From AG41 sp036522815 (GTDB lineage Bacteria; Gemmatimonadota; Gemmatimonadetes; Gemmatimonadales; GWC2-71-9): a stretch of DNA of 64,000 bases. Under the pieces are notes generated by a model that saw only the letters and a list, made by a program, of their open reading frames with translations, made no database searches and was not told the origin of the DNA. Within the stretch, counting starts at the first letter, position 1. Each line of letters opens with the position of its first letter. Position numbers and translations under genes: made by a program. Where the stretch lies: contig DATDFC010000119.1 in NCBI GenBank assembly GCA_036522815.1, positions 1 through 64,000 on the forward strand. Direction: 5' to 3'. This document shows, in pieces, positions 26,879 through 34,239 of this stretch.

Positions 26879-27087
26879 GCTACCTCATCAGCCTGACGTG
26901 GGAAGCGTGCGACGGTCGCCCGCACCCTGTGCAAGAAGCGGGCTGTTTTCCGCCCCGGCGGTCCGTCGGCGACGTGTGGCGTGCGCGCAACGTCATGCTG
27001 CGACAGAACCCTACCGTGGCATCGCGTACGGTTTTTGCGGCTCCCCCGCCCGTCTCCTGACTCGAACGCTCACCGAAGGACCCTCGG
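26879..27087. promoter_or_regulatory. Divergent promoter region of the biosynthetic locus
   Basis: This 209-bp region separates the divergently transcribed monooxygenase and carbamoyltransferase genes and must carry both promoters. I do not see an unambiguous -35/-10 pair or operator. A GAAGGA ribosome-binding sequence at 27075-27080 precedes the TTG start at 27088. Confidence 0.45.
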
Positions 27088-28872
27088 TTGAATATCCTCG
27101 GCATCAGCGGGTTCGAAGGCTCCATCCCTTTCAAGCGGGCGCGCTGGCCCAACTTGGACGAGCGTGAGTACCGCATCTCCCAGGGGCACGACTCGGCGGC
27201 GGCGCTGGTGGTGGACGGGACCGTGGTCGCGGCCGTGGCCGAAGAGCGGATCAGTCGCCGCAAGCACACGGGGGACTTTCCCAAGGGCGCGATCGCCTAC
27301 TGCCTCGAGGAGGCCGGTCTTGCCATCGAGGACGTCCACGAGCTGGTGCACGGCTTCGACTATGCCCCGTACCGCGGTGTGTATGCGCTGGACCCGGTAT
27401 CGCACGATCTGTATCGCGATGTGTACTCGCACGAGGCCTTACTGGCGCTCGTGGCGCGTGATTGTCCGGGCTTCCCCGCGGAGCGGGTGCGTCATGTCGC
27501 GCACCACGCGGCGCACGCGGCCAGCGCGTACTACACGTCGGGATGGGACGAGTGTCTCGTCATCGTGATCGACGGCATGGGCGAGGCCCAGAGCGCGAGC
27601 GTGTATCACGCGCGCGACGGCAACCTCGACCGCATCTTTCAGATCGGCGCGCCCGACTCGATCGGCATCCTGTACTCCGTCGTGACGCTGCACCTGGGAT
27701 TCGACTTCAACGCCGACGAGTACAAGATCATGGGGCTCGCGCCCTACGGGGACCCGGAGCGGTTCTGCCGGTTCTTCGAAGAGGCGGTGGAGCTCGAGCC
27801 CGACGGGGGGATCCGGATCCCGCTGCTCCGGGTCAACCGGACGCGGGAGGAGCGCGAGCACTATCTCGCGACGCGCGCCCGTCTCACCGAGGGTCTGGTG
27901 CCGCCGCGCCATCCCGACGCCGAGATCGGCGACGTGCACCGGGACGTGGCCGCCGGGCTGCAGGCGTGTCTGGACCGGGCCATGCTGCACCTGTGCGGGC
28001 GGTTCGCGGAGACGACGGGGCTGCGCCGGCTCGCGCTGGCTGGCGGCGTGGCGCTCAATTGCACCGCCAACGGCAAGCTGCTCTGCTCGGGGACGTTCGA
28101 CGACATCTACGTGCAGCCCGCGGCGGGTGACGACGGCACCGCGCTGGGCGCCGCGCTGTGGCGGGCCGCCGAGCTGGGCGATGCCAAGAACGAGCGCTTC
28201 CCGGTACCGTTCCTGGGGCCGGGCTACGGCGGACCGGCGATCGACGCCGCGGTCGCCGCGTACCGCGATCGCCTCGAGGTGACGCGTTTCACGACCCTAG
28301 GCGAGGCGTGTGCGGAGGCGGCGCGTCTCATTGCGGCGGGCCGGGTCGTCGCGTGGTACCGGGGCCGCATGGAGTTCGGGCCGCGCGCCCTCGGGCACCG
28401 CAGCATCCTCGCCGATCCGGGCCACCCCGGGATGCGAGATCGCATCAACGCCATGGTGAAGATGCGAGAGGCGTTCCGGCCGTTCGCCCCCGCCGTCTCG
28501 ATCGAGGAAGTGGATCGCTGGTTCGAGGTGGCGCCCGGGACCGAGCTGCCGTTCATGATCATGACCGTGGACGTACGCCCGGAGCATCGCGCCGCCCTGC
28601 CGGCCATCACGCACGTGAACGGCTCCGCTCGCGTACAAACGGTGGCGGCGCGCGACAACCCGGAGTTTCACGAGCTGCTGCGGGCCGTCGGAAAGACCAC
28701 CGGTCGGGAGATGGTCCTGAACACGAGCTTCAACGTCAAAGGACAGCCGATCGTCAACACGCCCCGCGAGGCGCTCGACACGTTTCTCGGGACGGGTATC
28801 GAGTTCCTGTTCCTCGAGAATACGCTCGTGCGCCGGAACCCCGGGCTTGCGCCCGGGGTCAGTCGGGGCTAG
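27088..28872 (+). CDS. Carbamoyltransferase, NodU/CmcH family
   Basis: The 594-aa enzyme transfers a carbamoyl group from carbamoyl phosphate through carbamoyl-adenylate to a hydroxyl or amine of a small molecule. Signature segments are QGHDSAAALVVDG, AAVAEERISRRKHTGDFPKGAI, HVAHHAAHAASAYYTSGWDECLVIVIDGMGE and LALAGGVALNCTANGKL (N-terminal Kae1-like domain). The C-terminal catalytic part has GRMEFGPRALGHRSILADP, REAFRPFAPAV and NTSFNVKGQPIVNTPREAL. I accept the TTG start at 27088 because it is preceded by GAAGGA and begins the canonical MNILGISGF. It is divergent from the NRPS-like genes. Its end overlaps the convergent Amt gene by 4 bp. Confidence 0.92.
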   Translation: MNILGISGFEGSIPFKRARWPNLDEREYRISQGHDSAAALVVDGTVVAAVAEERISRRKHTGDFPKGAIAYCLEEAGLAIEDVHELVHGFDYAPYRGVYALDPVSHDLYRDVYSHEALLALVARDCPGFPAERVRHVAHHAAHAASAYYTSGWDECLVIVIDGMGEAQSASVYHARDGNLDRIFQIGAPDSIGILYSVVTLHLGFDFNADEYKIMGLAPYGDPERFCRFFEEAVELEPDGGIRIPLLRVNRTREEREHYLATRARLTEGLVPPRHPDAEIGDVHRDVAAGLQACLDRAMLHLCGRFAETTGLRRLALAGGVALNCTANGKLLCSGTFDDIYVQPAAGDDGTALGAALWRAAELGDAKNERFPVPFLGPGYGGPAIDAAVAAYRDRLEVTRFTTLGEACAEAARLIAAGRVVAWYRGRMEFGPRALGHRSILADPGHPGMRDRINAMVKMREAFRPFAPAVSIEEVDRWFEVAPGTELPFMIMTVDVRPEHRAALPAITHVNGSARVQTVAARDNPEFHELLRAVGKTTGREMVLNTSFNVKGQPIVNTPREALDTFLGTGIEFLFLENTLVRRNPGLAPGVSRG

Positions 28873-30209
28873 GCGGCTTCGACTTTCGCCGGTATGGCCG
28901 ACGACACGATCACGCCGGCGCCGAGCGACAGGCCCGGCGCGGTGATCGCGCCCTGCTCGCCGAAGTACGCTTCTTCGCCGTGCTCGCTCAAATCGAGCCC
29001 GCTGAGCTGCTCCTTCACGCCCGCCTTGGCCCCTAACGTGACGTTCACGAGCGTCATGATCAGCGCCGTGCCCAGCGCGGCGATCGCCACGGCCGCGAGC
29101 ACCGCCACGAGCTGCACGCCCATCTGGGCGAAGTTTCCGGCGAGCCAGCCGTCGCCGCCTGCGGGATTCGCCACTTTCGTGGCGAACACGCCCGTCAGGA
29201 GCGCCCCGGCCATGCCTGCCAGGCCGTGGCAGGAGAATACGTCCAGGGAATCGTCGAGCCCGGTGGTGGCGCGGATCTGGATCGCGGTGTAGCTGACGAT
29301 CACCGCCAGTACGCCCACCGCGATGGACGCCGGCACCGTGATGTAGCCTGCGGCGGGCGTGATCCCGACGAGGCCCACCACCAGTCCCGTCGCCGCGCCG
29401 ACGGCCGTGGCCTTGCCGGTGCGCGCCAGGTCGAGACAGACCCAGGTGACGAGCGCCGCGGCGGCGGCCGTGTTGGTGTTCGTGAACGCCAGCGCCGCCA
29501 ACCCGTTGGCCGCGAGCGCCGAGCCGGCGTTGAACCCGAACCAGCCGAACCACAGGAGGCCCGCGCCCAGGAGCACCAGCGGCACGTTGTGCGGCACGAT
29601 CGGGGTGCGCTTGAAGTCTTTGCGCGGCCCGAGCATGCGCGCCGCCACCAGGGCAGAGACGCCGGCACTGATGTGCACCACCGTGCCGCCGGCGAAGTCG
29701 AGCGCACCGAGCTTCTGCAGCCATCCGCCCGCCCCCCACACCCAATGCGCCAGCGGGTCATAGACGAAGGTGGCCCAGAGCAAAATGAACACGACATAGG
29801 CTCGGAAATGCATGCGCTCCACGATCGCGCCCGAGATGAGGGCGGGCGTGATGATTGCGAACATCGCCTGGAACATGGCGTGCGCCTGCAGCGGGATCGT
29901 GGCCGCGTAGGCCGGATCCGGGTCGAGTCCCACGCCCTTGAATCCCGCCCACGCGAGGCCGCCCCACCACGGCGTCCCGTGCCCGAAGCCGATCGAGTAG
30001 CCCACCAGCACCCATTGCACGCTGATCAATCCCAGCGCGACCATACTCATCATCATGGTGTTGAGCGCGTTCTTGGGCCGCACCAGGCCGCCGTAGAAGA
30101 ACGCGAGCCCGACGGTCATCACCATCACCAACGCGGTGGAGGTGAGCACCCAAGCGGTGTCACCCGCCGAGACGGCGGCGGCGTCGGCCAGCAGGGGGGC
30201 GGTGATCAT
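28869..30209 (-). CDS. amt: Ammonium transporter (Amt)
   Basis: The 446-aa protein has about eleven hydrophobic membrane segments and the Amt signatures FFYGGLVRPKNALNTMMMS, AFAIITPALISGA-like stretches, GGTVVHISAG (first pore His), GLLWFGWFGFNAGSAL and DVFSCHGLAGMAGALLTG (second pore His). It carries NH4+/NH3 across the inner membrane. The ATG at 30209 (MITAPLL) overlaps the PII stop by 4 bp, so the operon order is PII then Amt, the classical glnK-amtB pairing. The C-terminal tail (EHGEEAYFGEQG) is of the kind that contacts PII. Confidence 0.95.
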   Translation of the reverse strand: MITAPLLADAAAVSAGDTAWVLTSTALVMVMTVGLAFFYGGLVRPKNALNTMMMSMVALGLISVQWVLVGYSIGFGHGTPWWGGLAWAGFKGVGLDPDPAYAATIPLQAHAMFQAMFAIITPALISGAIVERMHFRAYVVFILLWATFVYDPLAHWVWGAGGWLQKLGALDFAGGTVVHISAGVSALVAARMLGPRKDFKRTPIVPHNVPLVLLGAGLLWFGWFGFNAGSALAANGLAALAFTNTNTAAAAALVTWVCLDLARTGKATAVGAATGLVVGLVGITPAAGYITVPASIAVGVLAVIVSYTAIQIRATTGLDDSLDVFSCHGLAGMAGALLTGVFATKVANPAGGDGWLAGNFAQMGVQLVAVLAAVAIAALGTALIMTLVNVTLGAKAGVKEQLSGLDLSEHGEEAYFGEQGAITAPGLSLGAGVIVSSAIPAKVEAA

Positions 30210-30628
30210 TCGTCCTCCTCGCCGGCGACGGCGCCGGCGTGCTGCGCGCTCTCGAGCGCGGCTCGTTGCACCTGATCCGCGTTCACCGCCGTGAGCGCTG
30301 CGTTGTCGGCTTCCCCCGTGCGGATGCGGATCACCCGCTCGATGGGCTGCACGAAGATCTTGCCGTCGCCGACTTCGCCGGTGCGGGCGGAAGAGAGGAT
30401 GGCCTTGATACACGGCTCCACGAACGGCTCGGAGCAGACCATCTCGATCTTCACCTTTTCCTGGAATTCCATGACGACGGTGGTGCCGCGGTATTGCTCG
30501 ATGACTTCCTGCTCGCCCCCGTGACCCGACACGCGGCTCAGTGTGATCCCGGTGACGCCGGCCCGGAACAGCGCCGCCTTGACCTCCGGTAGGCGCTCGG
30601 GCCGCACGATGGTGGTGATGAGTTTCAT
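30206..30628 (-). CDS. glnK: PII nitrogen-regulatory protein (GlnK/GlnB) lacking Tyr51
   Basis: The 140-aa protein matches PII along its length: MKLITTIVRPERL, GVTGITLSRVSGHG, FQEKVKIEMV, SSARTGEVGDGKIFVQPIERVIRIRTGE. PII senses ATP/ADP and 2-oxoglutarate and plugs Amt. In the T-loop the segment reads EQYRGTTVVMEF. Tyr46 is present, but the uridylylation residue Tyr51 is Val51, so GlnD-type uridylylation at that site is impossible. The C-terminus is about 28 residues longer than in GlnB. The ATG at 30628 gives the standard start; a TTG three codons upstream is possible. A sigma-54-like promoter lies about 90 bp upstream. Confidence 0.93.
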   Translation of the reverse strand: MKLITTIVRPERLPEVKAALFRAGVTGITLSRVSGHGGEQEVIEQYRGTTVVMEFQEKVKIEMVCSEPFVEPCIKAILSSARTGEVGDGKIFVQPIERVIRIRTGEADNAALTAVNADQVQRAALESAQHAGAVAGEEDE

Positions 30629-30667
30629 AACGGACAAACTATCCCCCGTCGATCATGGTGTCAATCG

Positions 30668-30690
30668 ATTTGTGCATGGAATGCACAAAT
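30668..30690. promoter_or_regulatory. Perfect 10-bp inverted repeat upstream of PII-Amt operon
   Basis: ATTTGTGCAT and ATGCACAAAT flank a GGA spacer. The GTGCAT/ATGCAC arms are reminiscent of palindromic operators of nitrogen or redox regulators. It lies 40 bp upstream of the PII start codon, between a predicted sigma-54 promoter and the gene. It may therefore act as an operator in the leader or belong to a second promoter. Confidence 0.5.
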
Positions 30691-30719
30691 CTCATGTCAG
30701 CCAGCAGAGCCTTATTCAT

Positions 30720-30735
30720 AGCACATTGCGTGCCG
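30720..30735 (-). promoter_or_regulatory. Putative sigma-54 promoter of the PII-Amt operon
   Basis: Read on the minus strand the site is CGGCACG-CAAT-GTGCT, compared with the -24/-12 consensus TGGCACG-N4-TTGCA/T. The GG and GC dinucleotides have the required 10-bp gap between them. Nitrogen-controlled glnK-amtB operons are classical sigma-54 targets. The predicted leader is about 80 nt. No NtrC gene is in the window. Confidence 0.5.
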
Positions 30736-30920
30736 TCCAGGTTTTCTGGCATGTCATACCGGCTCATGCTGCCGCTGCGCAACGACCATCCCTGCCGCAG
30801 TTACCCGCGGCGATGGTCGCCTGACCCCGTCCGGGGACAAGCGTACCTGCGGAGTCATGCTCAGGTCGGTCGGCACGGAAGTCGCCTAACCCCGGGCGTC
30901 ACCGAACGGGGAAGGTTTCC

Positions 30921-31499
30921 ATGTCGACAGCAACGCGAGTCGCGGTCCTGCTGGCGGGGTTATGCGCCGCGGCGCCCGCGGCCCGCGCGCAGTACCCGCA
31001 GCGGCGCGACGGGTTCTGGATCGGGTTCGGGCTGGGCTACGGGTCGTCCCAGGTCACGTGCGACAGCTGCAGGCGGGTGTCGCGCCAGGGTGGCGTCACC
31101 GGGTTTCTGAAGCTGGGCGGGGCGCCCAGCCGTAACCTGCTCATCGGGGCCGCGCTCAACGGCTGGGCCCATTCCGACGGCAGTGCCACGGAGTCGATGG
31201 CGAACGTCACCGCATCACTCTACCTCTACCCCCGGCGCCGCAGCGGCTTCTTCGTCACCGGCGGGGTGGGGCTCTCCGGCTACCACATCAATTCCACGCC
31301 CGCGTGGGACGGCACGGGATGGGGATGGACGGCCGGCGCCGGATACGATGTCCGCTTCGGGCGCGACGTCTCGCTCACTCCGGTCGTCAACTACACGTGG
31401 GGCGACGTAGGCGACGTGAACATCGGTAGCTCCGGCGCTGTGTTCACCGGCTGGCGGCAGAACGTGCTCGACGTCGGGTTGGGTGTGACCTTCCATTAG
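30921..31499 (+). CDS. Small outer-membrane beta-barrel protein
   Basis: The 192-aa protein has a signal peptide (MSTATRVAVLLAGLCAAAPAARAQ) followed by alternating hydrophobic/polar strands typical of an 8-strand barrel: DGFWIGFGLGYGSSQV, GGVTGFLKLGGA, NLLIGAALNGWAH, MANVTASLYLYP, GFFVTGGVGLSGY, GWGWTAGAGYDVRFG and the closing NVLDVGLGVTFH. The final F-x-H strand resembles barrel-assembly signals. The two Cys in VTCDSC could form a disulfide. Role unknown. The 3' end overlaps the convergent MarR gene by 56 bp. Confidence 0.75.
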   Translation: MSTATRVAVLLAGLCAAAPAARAQYPQRRDGFWIGFGLGYGSSQVTCDSCRRVSRQGGVTGFLKLGGAPSRNLLIGAALNGWAHSDGSATESMANVTASLYLYPRRRSGFFVTGGVGLSGYHINSTPAWDGTGWGWTAGAGYDVRFGRDVSLTPVVNYTWGDVGDVNIGSSGAVFTGWRQNVLDVGLGVTFH

Positions 31500-31953
31500 G
31501 CCGGGACTGGAGCTCGGCCGCTCCCTTGCCGAGGGCACGGAGCAGGCGCACGGCCTGCGCCTGCTGCCGCGCCGGCAGGGCGGCCACGGCGCGCCGCATC
31601 GCGTCCGCGTGCAATGGAAAGATCCGCTCGATGACGCGCCGACCCGCCTGGGTCAGGGCGACCAGGACTACCCGGCGGTCGTGGGAGGAATGCCGGCGGC
31701 GCACCAGGCCCCGGGTCACGAGCTTGTCCACGACGTACGTCGTGCTCGACGACTCGACCAGGATGCGGCGCTGCACGTCGCACACGGCCAGCTCTCCCTT
31801 GTGGTACAGGACTTCCAGCACCCCAAACTCCGTCGTGCCCAATCCGAAACGAGCGATGCTCGAGCGGGAATGATGGTCCACGGCATCGAACGCGCGGGCC
31901 AGGACGACCCACAGCTTCAGGGCGATGTCGTGCGGCTGCGACGGTGGTGGCAT
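31444..31953 (-). CDS. MarR-family transcriptional regulator (MhqR-like)
   Basis: The 169-aa protein is a winged-helix MarR repressor: ARFGLGTTEFGVLEVLYHKGELAVCDVQRRILVESSSTTYVVDKLVTRGLVRRRHSSHDRRVVLVALTQAGRRV is the HTH-wing block (HxxDRR motif). A Cys in the HTH (AVCDVQ) could be a thiol sensor. The basic C-terminal tail is unusual. It is divergent from the DoxX gene, with a perfect 18-bp palindrome between them. Family knowledge (MhqR and relatives responding to quinones, controlling DoxX-like proteins) suggests repression of both genes until quinone or electrophile stress. Confidence 0.88.
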   Translation of the reverse strand: MPPPSQPHDIALKLWVVLARAFDAVDHHSRSSIARFGLGTTEFGVLEVLYHKGELAVCDVQRRILVESSSTTYVVDKLVTRGLVRRRHSSHDRRVVLVALTQAGRRVIERIFPLHADAMRRAVAALPARQQAQAVRLLRALGKGAAELQSRPNGRSHPTRRRARSAASR

Positions 31954-32009
31954 CTCGCCTCGGGAACCGAGAAACGCGTCGTCGTGTTCCCAGATCGGTA
32001 GACGTAGAG

Positions 32010-32027
32010 TATCTCGATATCGAGATA
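32010..32027. promoter_or_regulatory. MarR operator, perfect 18-bp palindrome
   Basis: TATCTCGATATCGAGATA is a perfect palindrome midway between the divergent marR-like and doxX-like genes. It nearly equals the MhqR box of Bacillus (TATCTCGAATTCGAGATA), differing only in the two central positions. A strong ribosome site (AGGAGG, 32036-32041) follows before the DoxX ATG. It is therefore the likely autoregulatory operator. Confidence 0.85.
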
Positions 32028-32049
32028 ATGTCCACAGGAGGATGCCACA

Positions 32050-32460
32050 ATGCTAGGGGATCTGGGATTACTGCTGCTGCGACTGACGCTGGGGACGGTG
32101 TTCCTGGCGCACGGGGCGCAGAAGGCGTTCGGGTCGTTCGGCGGGCCGGGGTTCGAGGGCGCCACGGGCTTCATCGGGAGCATGGGGTTCCGACCGGCGC
32201 GCGCATGGGCGGCGCTGGCGGTGGGGGGGGAGCTCGTCGCCGGGGTACTGTTCGTGCTCGGTCTCCTCACACCGCTCGCCGGACTGCTGGTGCTCGCCAC
32301 GATGGCCGTCGCGATCGCCAAGGTGCACGGGCCGAAGGGCTTTTTCGTGCAGAACGGTGGCTTCGAGTACAACCTGGTGCTGATCATCGCAGCGGTGGCG
32401 CTGGCCGCCGTCGGACCGGGAGCCTTCTCACTGGACCATCTGCTGGGGCTCGCGCGCTAA
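32050..32460 (+). CDS. DoxX-family membrane protein
   Basis: The 136-aa protein has four membrane segments and the DoxX signatures LLLLRLTLGTVFLAHGAQKAFGSFGGPG, FIGSMGFRPARAWAALAVGGELVAGVLFVLGLLTPLAGL, and a C-terminal FEYNLVLIIAAVALAAVGPGAFSLDH. DoxX proteins are thought to act in quinone or thiol redox stress at the inner membrane. The AGGAGG site and ATG at 32050 are unambiguous. Expression is very likely controlled by the divergent MarR protein through the palindrome at 32010. Confidence 0.92.
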   Translation: MLGDLGLLLLRLTLGTVFLAHGAQKAFGSFGGPGFEGATGFIGSMGFRPARAWAALAVGGELVAGVLFVLGLLTPLAGLLVLATMAVAIAKVHGPKGFFVQNGGFEYNLVLIIAAVALAAVGPGAFSLDHLLGLAR

Positions 32461-32508
32461 GCCCGGCGATTCCATAGATTCCGCCGTCGCGTTCAGGGGC
32501 GGGGGAAT

Positions 32509-34230
32509 CTGGAGACACTGGTCCCGAAGCTCTTCACCACGCTCAAGGGGTACACTCGCGGGCAGTTCGTCACCGACCTGACCGCGGGCGTGATCGTGGG
32601 GATCGTGGCCCTGCCGCTGGCGATCGCCTTCGCCATCGCCAGCGGTGTGAGCCCCGAGCGCGGCCTGTTCACCGCGATCGTCGCGGGCTTCCTCATCTCC
32701 GCCTTGGGCGGCTCGCGCGTGCAGATCGGCGGGCCCACGGGCGCGTTCGTGGTGATCGTCTACGCCATCGTGCAGCGGCACGGCGTGGAGGGCCTCGCCA
32801 TGGCGACGCTCATGGCGGGGATCATCCTGGTGGCGTTCGGCCTCGCCCGCCTCGGCGCGGCCATCAAGTTCATCCCCTATCCCGTCACCATCGGATTCAC
32901 GAGCGGGATCGCCCTGATCATCCTGTCGGGCGAGGTGAAGGATTTCCTGGGACTGAAGATGGGCCCCGTGCCCGCCGAGTTCGTGGCGCGCTGGCGCACG
33001 TTCGCGGCGCACCTCGACTCGCTCAACCTCTGGGCGGTGACCGTCGGCGCGGTCACCGTGGCCATCATCGTTCTGTGGCCCCGCTTCAACCGGCGCATTC
33101 CCAGTCCGTTCGTCGCGCTCATCGTCACGACGGCGGCGGTGCAGCTCGGGCACCTGCCCGTCGACACGATCGGCAGCCGCTTCGGCGTGATCAACGCGGT
33201 GCTCCCGGCTCCGTCGCTTCCCGCGGTCACCTTCCGGCAGATGCCGGGCCTCGCCGGCGCGGCCTTCACGATCGCCCTGCTCGGCGCCGTCGAGTCGCTG
33301 CTCTCGGCCGTGGTGGCGGACGGGATGATCGGGGGACGCCACCGCTCGAACATGGAGCTCGTGGCGCAAGGGATCGCCAACATCGCGTCGCCGCTGTTCG
33401 GCGGCATCCCGGCCACGGGAGCGATCGCCCGCACCGCGACGAACGTGAAGAACGGCGGCCGCACGCCCGTTGCGGGCATCACGCACGCGGTCACTCTGCT
33501 CCTGATCGCGCTGTTCTTCGGTCGCTGGGCCGGCCTGATCCCCATGGCCACGCTGGCGGGGATTCTCGTCGTCGTCGCCTACAGCATGAGCGAGTGGCGC
33601 ACGTTCGTGGCCGAGTTCCGGGCGCCGAAGAGCGACGTGGCCGTGCTCGTCACTACGTTCCTGCTCACCGTGCTGTGGGACCTGACGGTCGCGATCGAGG
33701 TCGGGATGGTGCTGGCGGCCTTCCTGTTCATGCGGCGCATGGCGGAGGTGACCAATGTCAGCGCCTTGACGCACGAGCTGCAGGACCCGAAGGACGATTT
33801 CGAGAGCGATCCCAACGCGGTGCGGCGGCGCGTGGTGCCGCCCGGCGTCGAGGTGTACGAGATCACCGGGCCGTTCTTCTTCGGGGCGGCGGAAACCTTC
33901 AAGGAGCGCCTGGGCCGCATCGCGCTGCGGCCCAAGGTGCTGATCCTGCGGATGCGCCACGTGCCGGCGATCGATTCCACCGGGCTGCACGCCCTGCGCG
34001 ACCTGGTGCGCCGCAGCCGTCAGAGCGGTACGCTGGTGCTGCTTTCGGACGTGCACGCGCAGCCCGTGGTGGCGCTCGAGCGCTCCGGCCTGTACGACGA
34101 GCTGGGCGAGGAAAACGTACACGGCAACATCGACGACGCGCTCAACCGGGCGCGCCAGCACCTGGGGCTCGCCATCGAGCCGCGTCCCGGGTTCGCGACG
34201 CCGACTGTGGCGCGCGAGGGCAAGGCCTGA
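32509..34230 (+). CDS. SulP-family anion transporter with C-terminal STAS domain
   Basis: The about 573-aa inner-membrane transporter has 10-12 hydrophobic segments with the SulP signatures DLTAGVIVGIVALPLAIAFAIASGV, GGSRVQIGGPTGAFVVIVY and GIPATGAIARTATNVKNGGRTPVAGITHA. A cytosolic STAS domain follows (VEVYEITGPFFFGAAETFKERL, with IDSTGLHALRDL). Substrate may be sulfate, bicarbonate or another anion. The conventional start would be the GTG at 32590, but that removes the first helix boundary. Residues upstream (LVPKLFTTLKGYTRGQFVTDLTAG) are clearly family sequence, and no ATG/GTG/TTG exists before the in-frame stop at 32458. I therefore place the start at a CTG (32509), with GGGGG upstream. 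Confidence 0.85.
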   Translation: METLVPKLFTTLKGYTRGQFVTDLTAGVIVGIVALPLAIAFAIASGVSPERGLFTAIVAGFLISALGGSRVQIGGPTGAFVVIVYAIVQRHGVEGLAMATLMAGIILVAFGLARLGAAIKFIPYPVTIGFTSGIALIILSGEVKDFLGLKMGPVPAEFVARWRTFAAHLDSLNLWAVTVGAVTVAIIVLWPRFNRRIPSPFVALIVTTAAVQLGHLPVDTIGSRFGVINAVLPAPSLPAVTFRQMPGLAGAAFTIALLGAVESLLSAVVADGMIGGRHRSNMELVAQGIANIASPLFGGIPATGAIARTATNVKNGGRTPVAGITHAVTLLLIALFFGRWAGLIPMATLAGILVVVAYSMSEWRTFVAEFRAPKSDVAVLVTTFLLTVLWDLTVAIEVGMVLAAFLFMRRMAEVTNVSALTHELQDPKDDFESDPNAVRRRVVPPGVEVYEITGPFFFGAAETFKERLGRIALRPKVLILRMRHVPAIDSTGLHALRDLVRRSRQSGTLVLLSDVHAQPVVALERSGLYDELGEENVHGNIDDALNRARQHLGLAIEPRPGFATPTVAREGKA

Positions 34231-34239
34231 GCGGGCGCG

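Larger units (their letters stand above)
30629..30920. other. Divergent intergenic region PII-Amt / outer-membrane protein
   Basis: This 292-bp non-coding region is more AT-rich than its flanks. It contains the sigma-54-like site, the 23-bp inverted repeat, and a ribosome site (GGGGAAGG) just before the 30921 start. Nothing that looks like a gene was found. Confidence 0.6.

Noticed and set aside
32428..34161. 577-aa minus-strand frame opposite the SulP gene
   Set aside because: It is His/Arg/Asp-rich, typical of an antisense frame in GC-rich DNA, and the opposite strand encodes a clear transporter. The same applies to the long antisense frames opposite SusC (17543-19654), the oxidase (43924-45555) and the multihaem genes (61778-63958).
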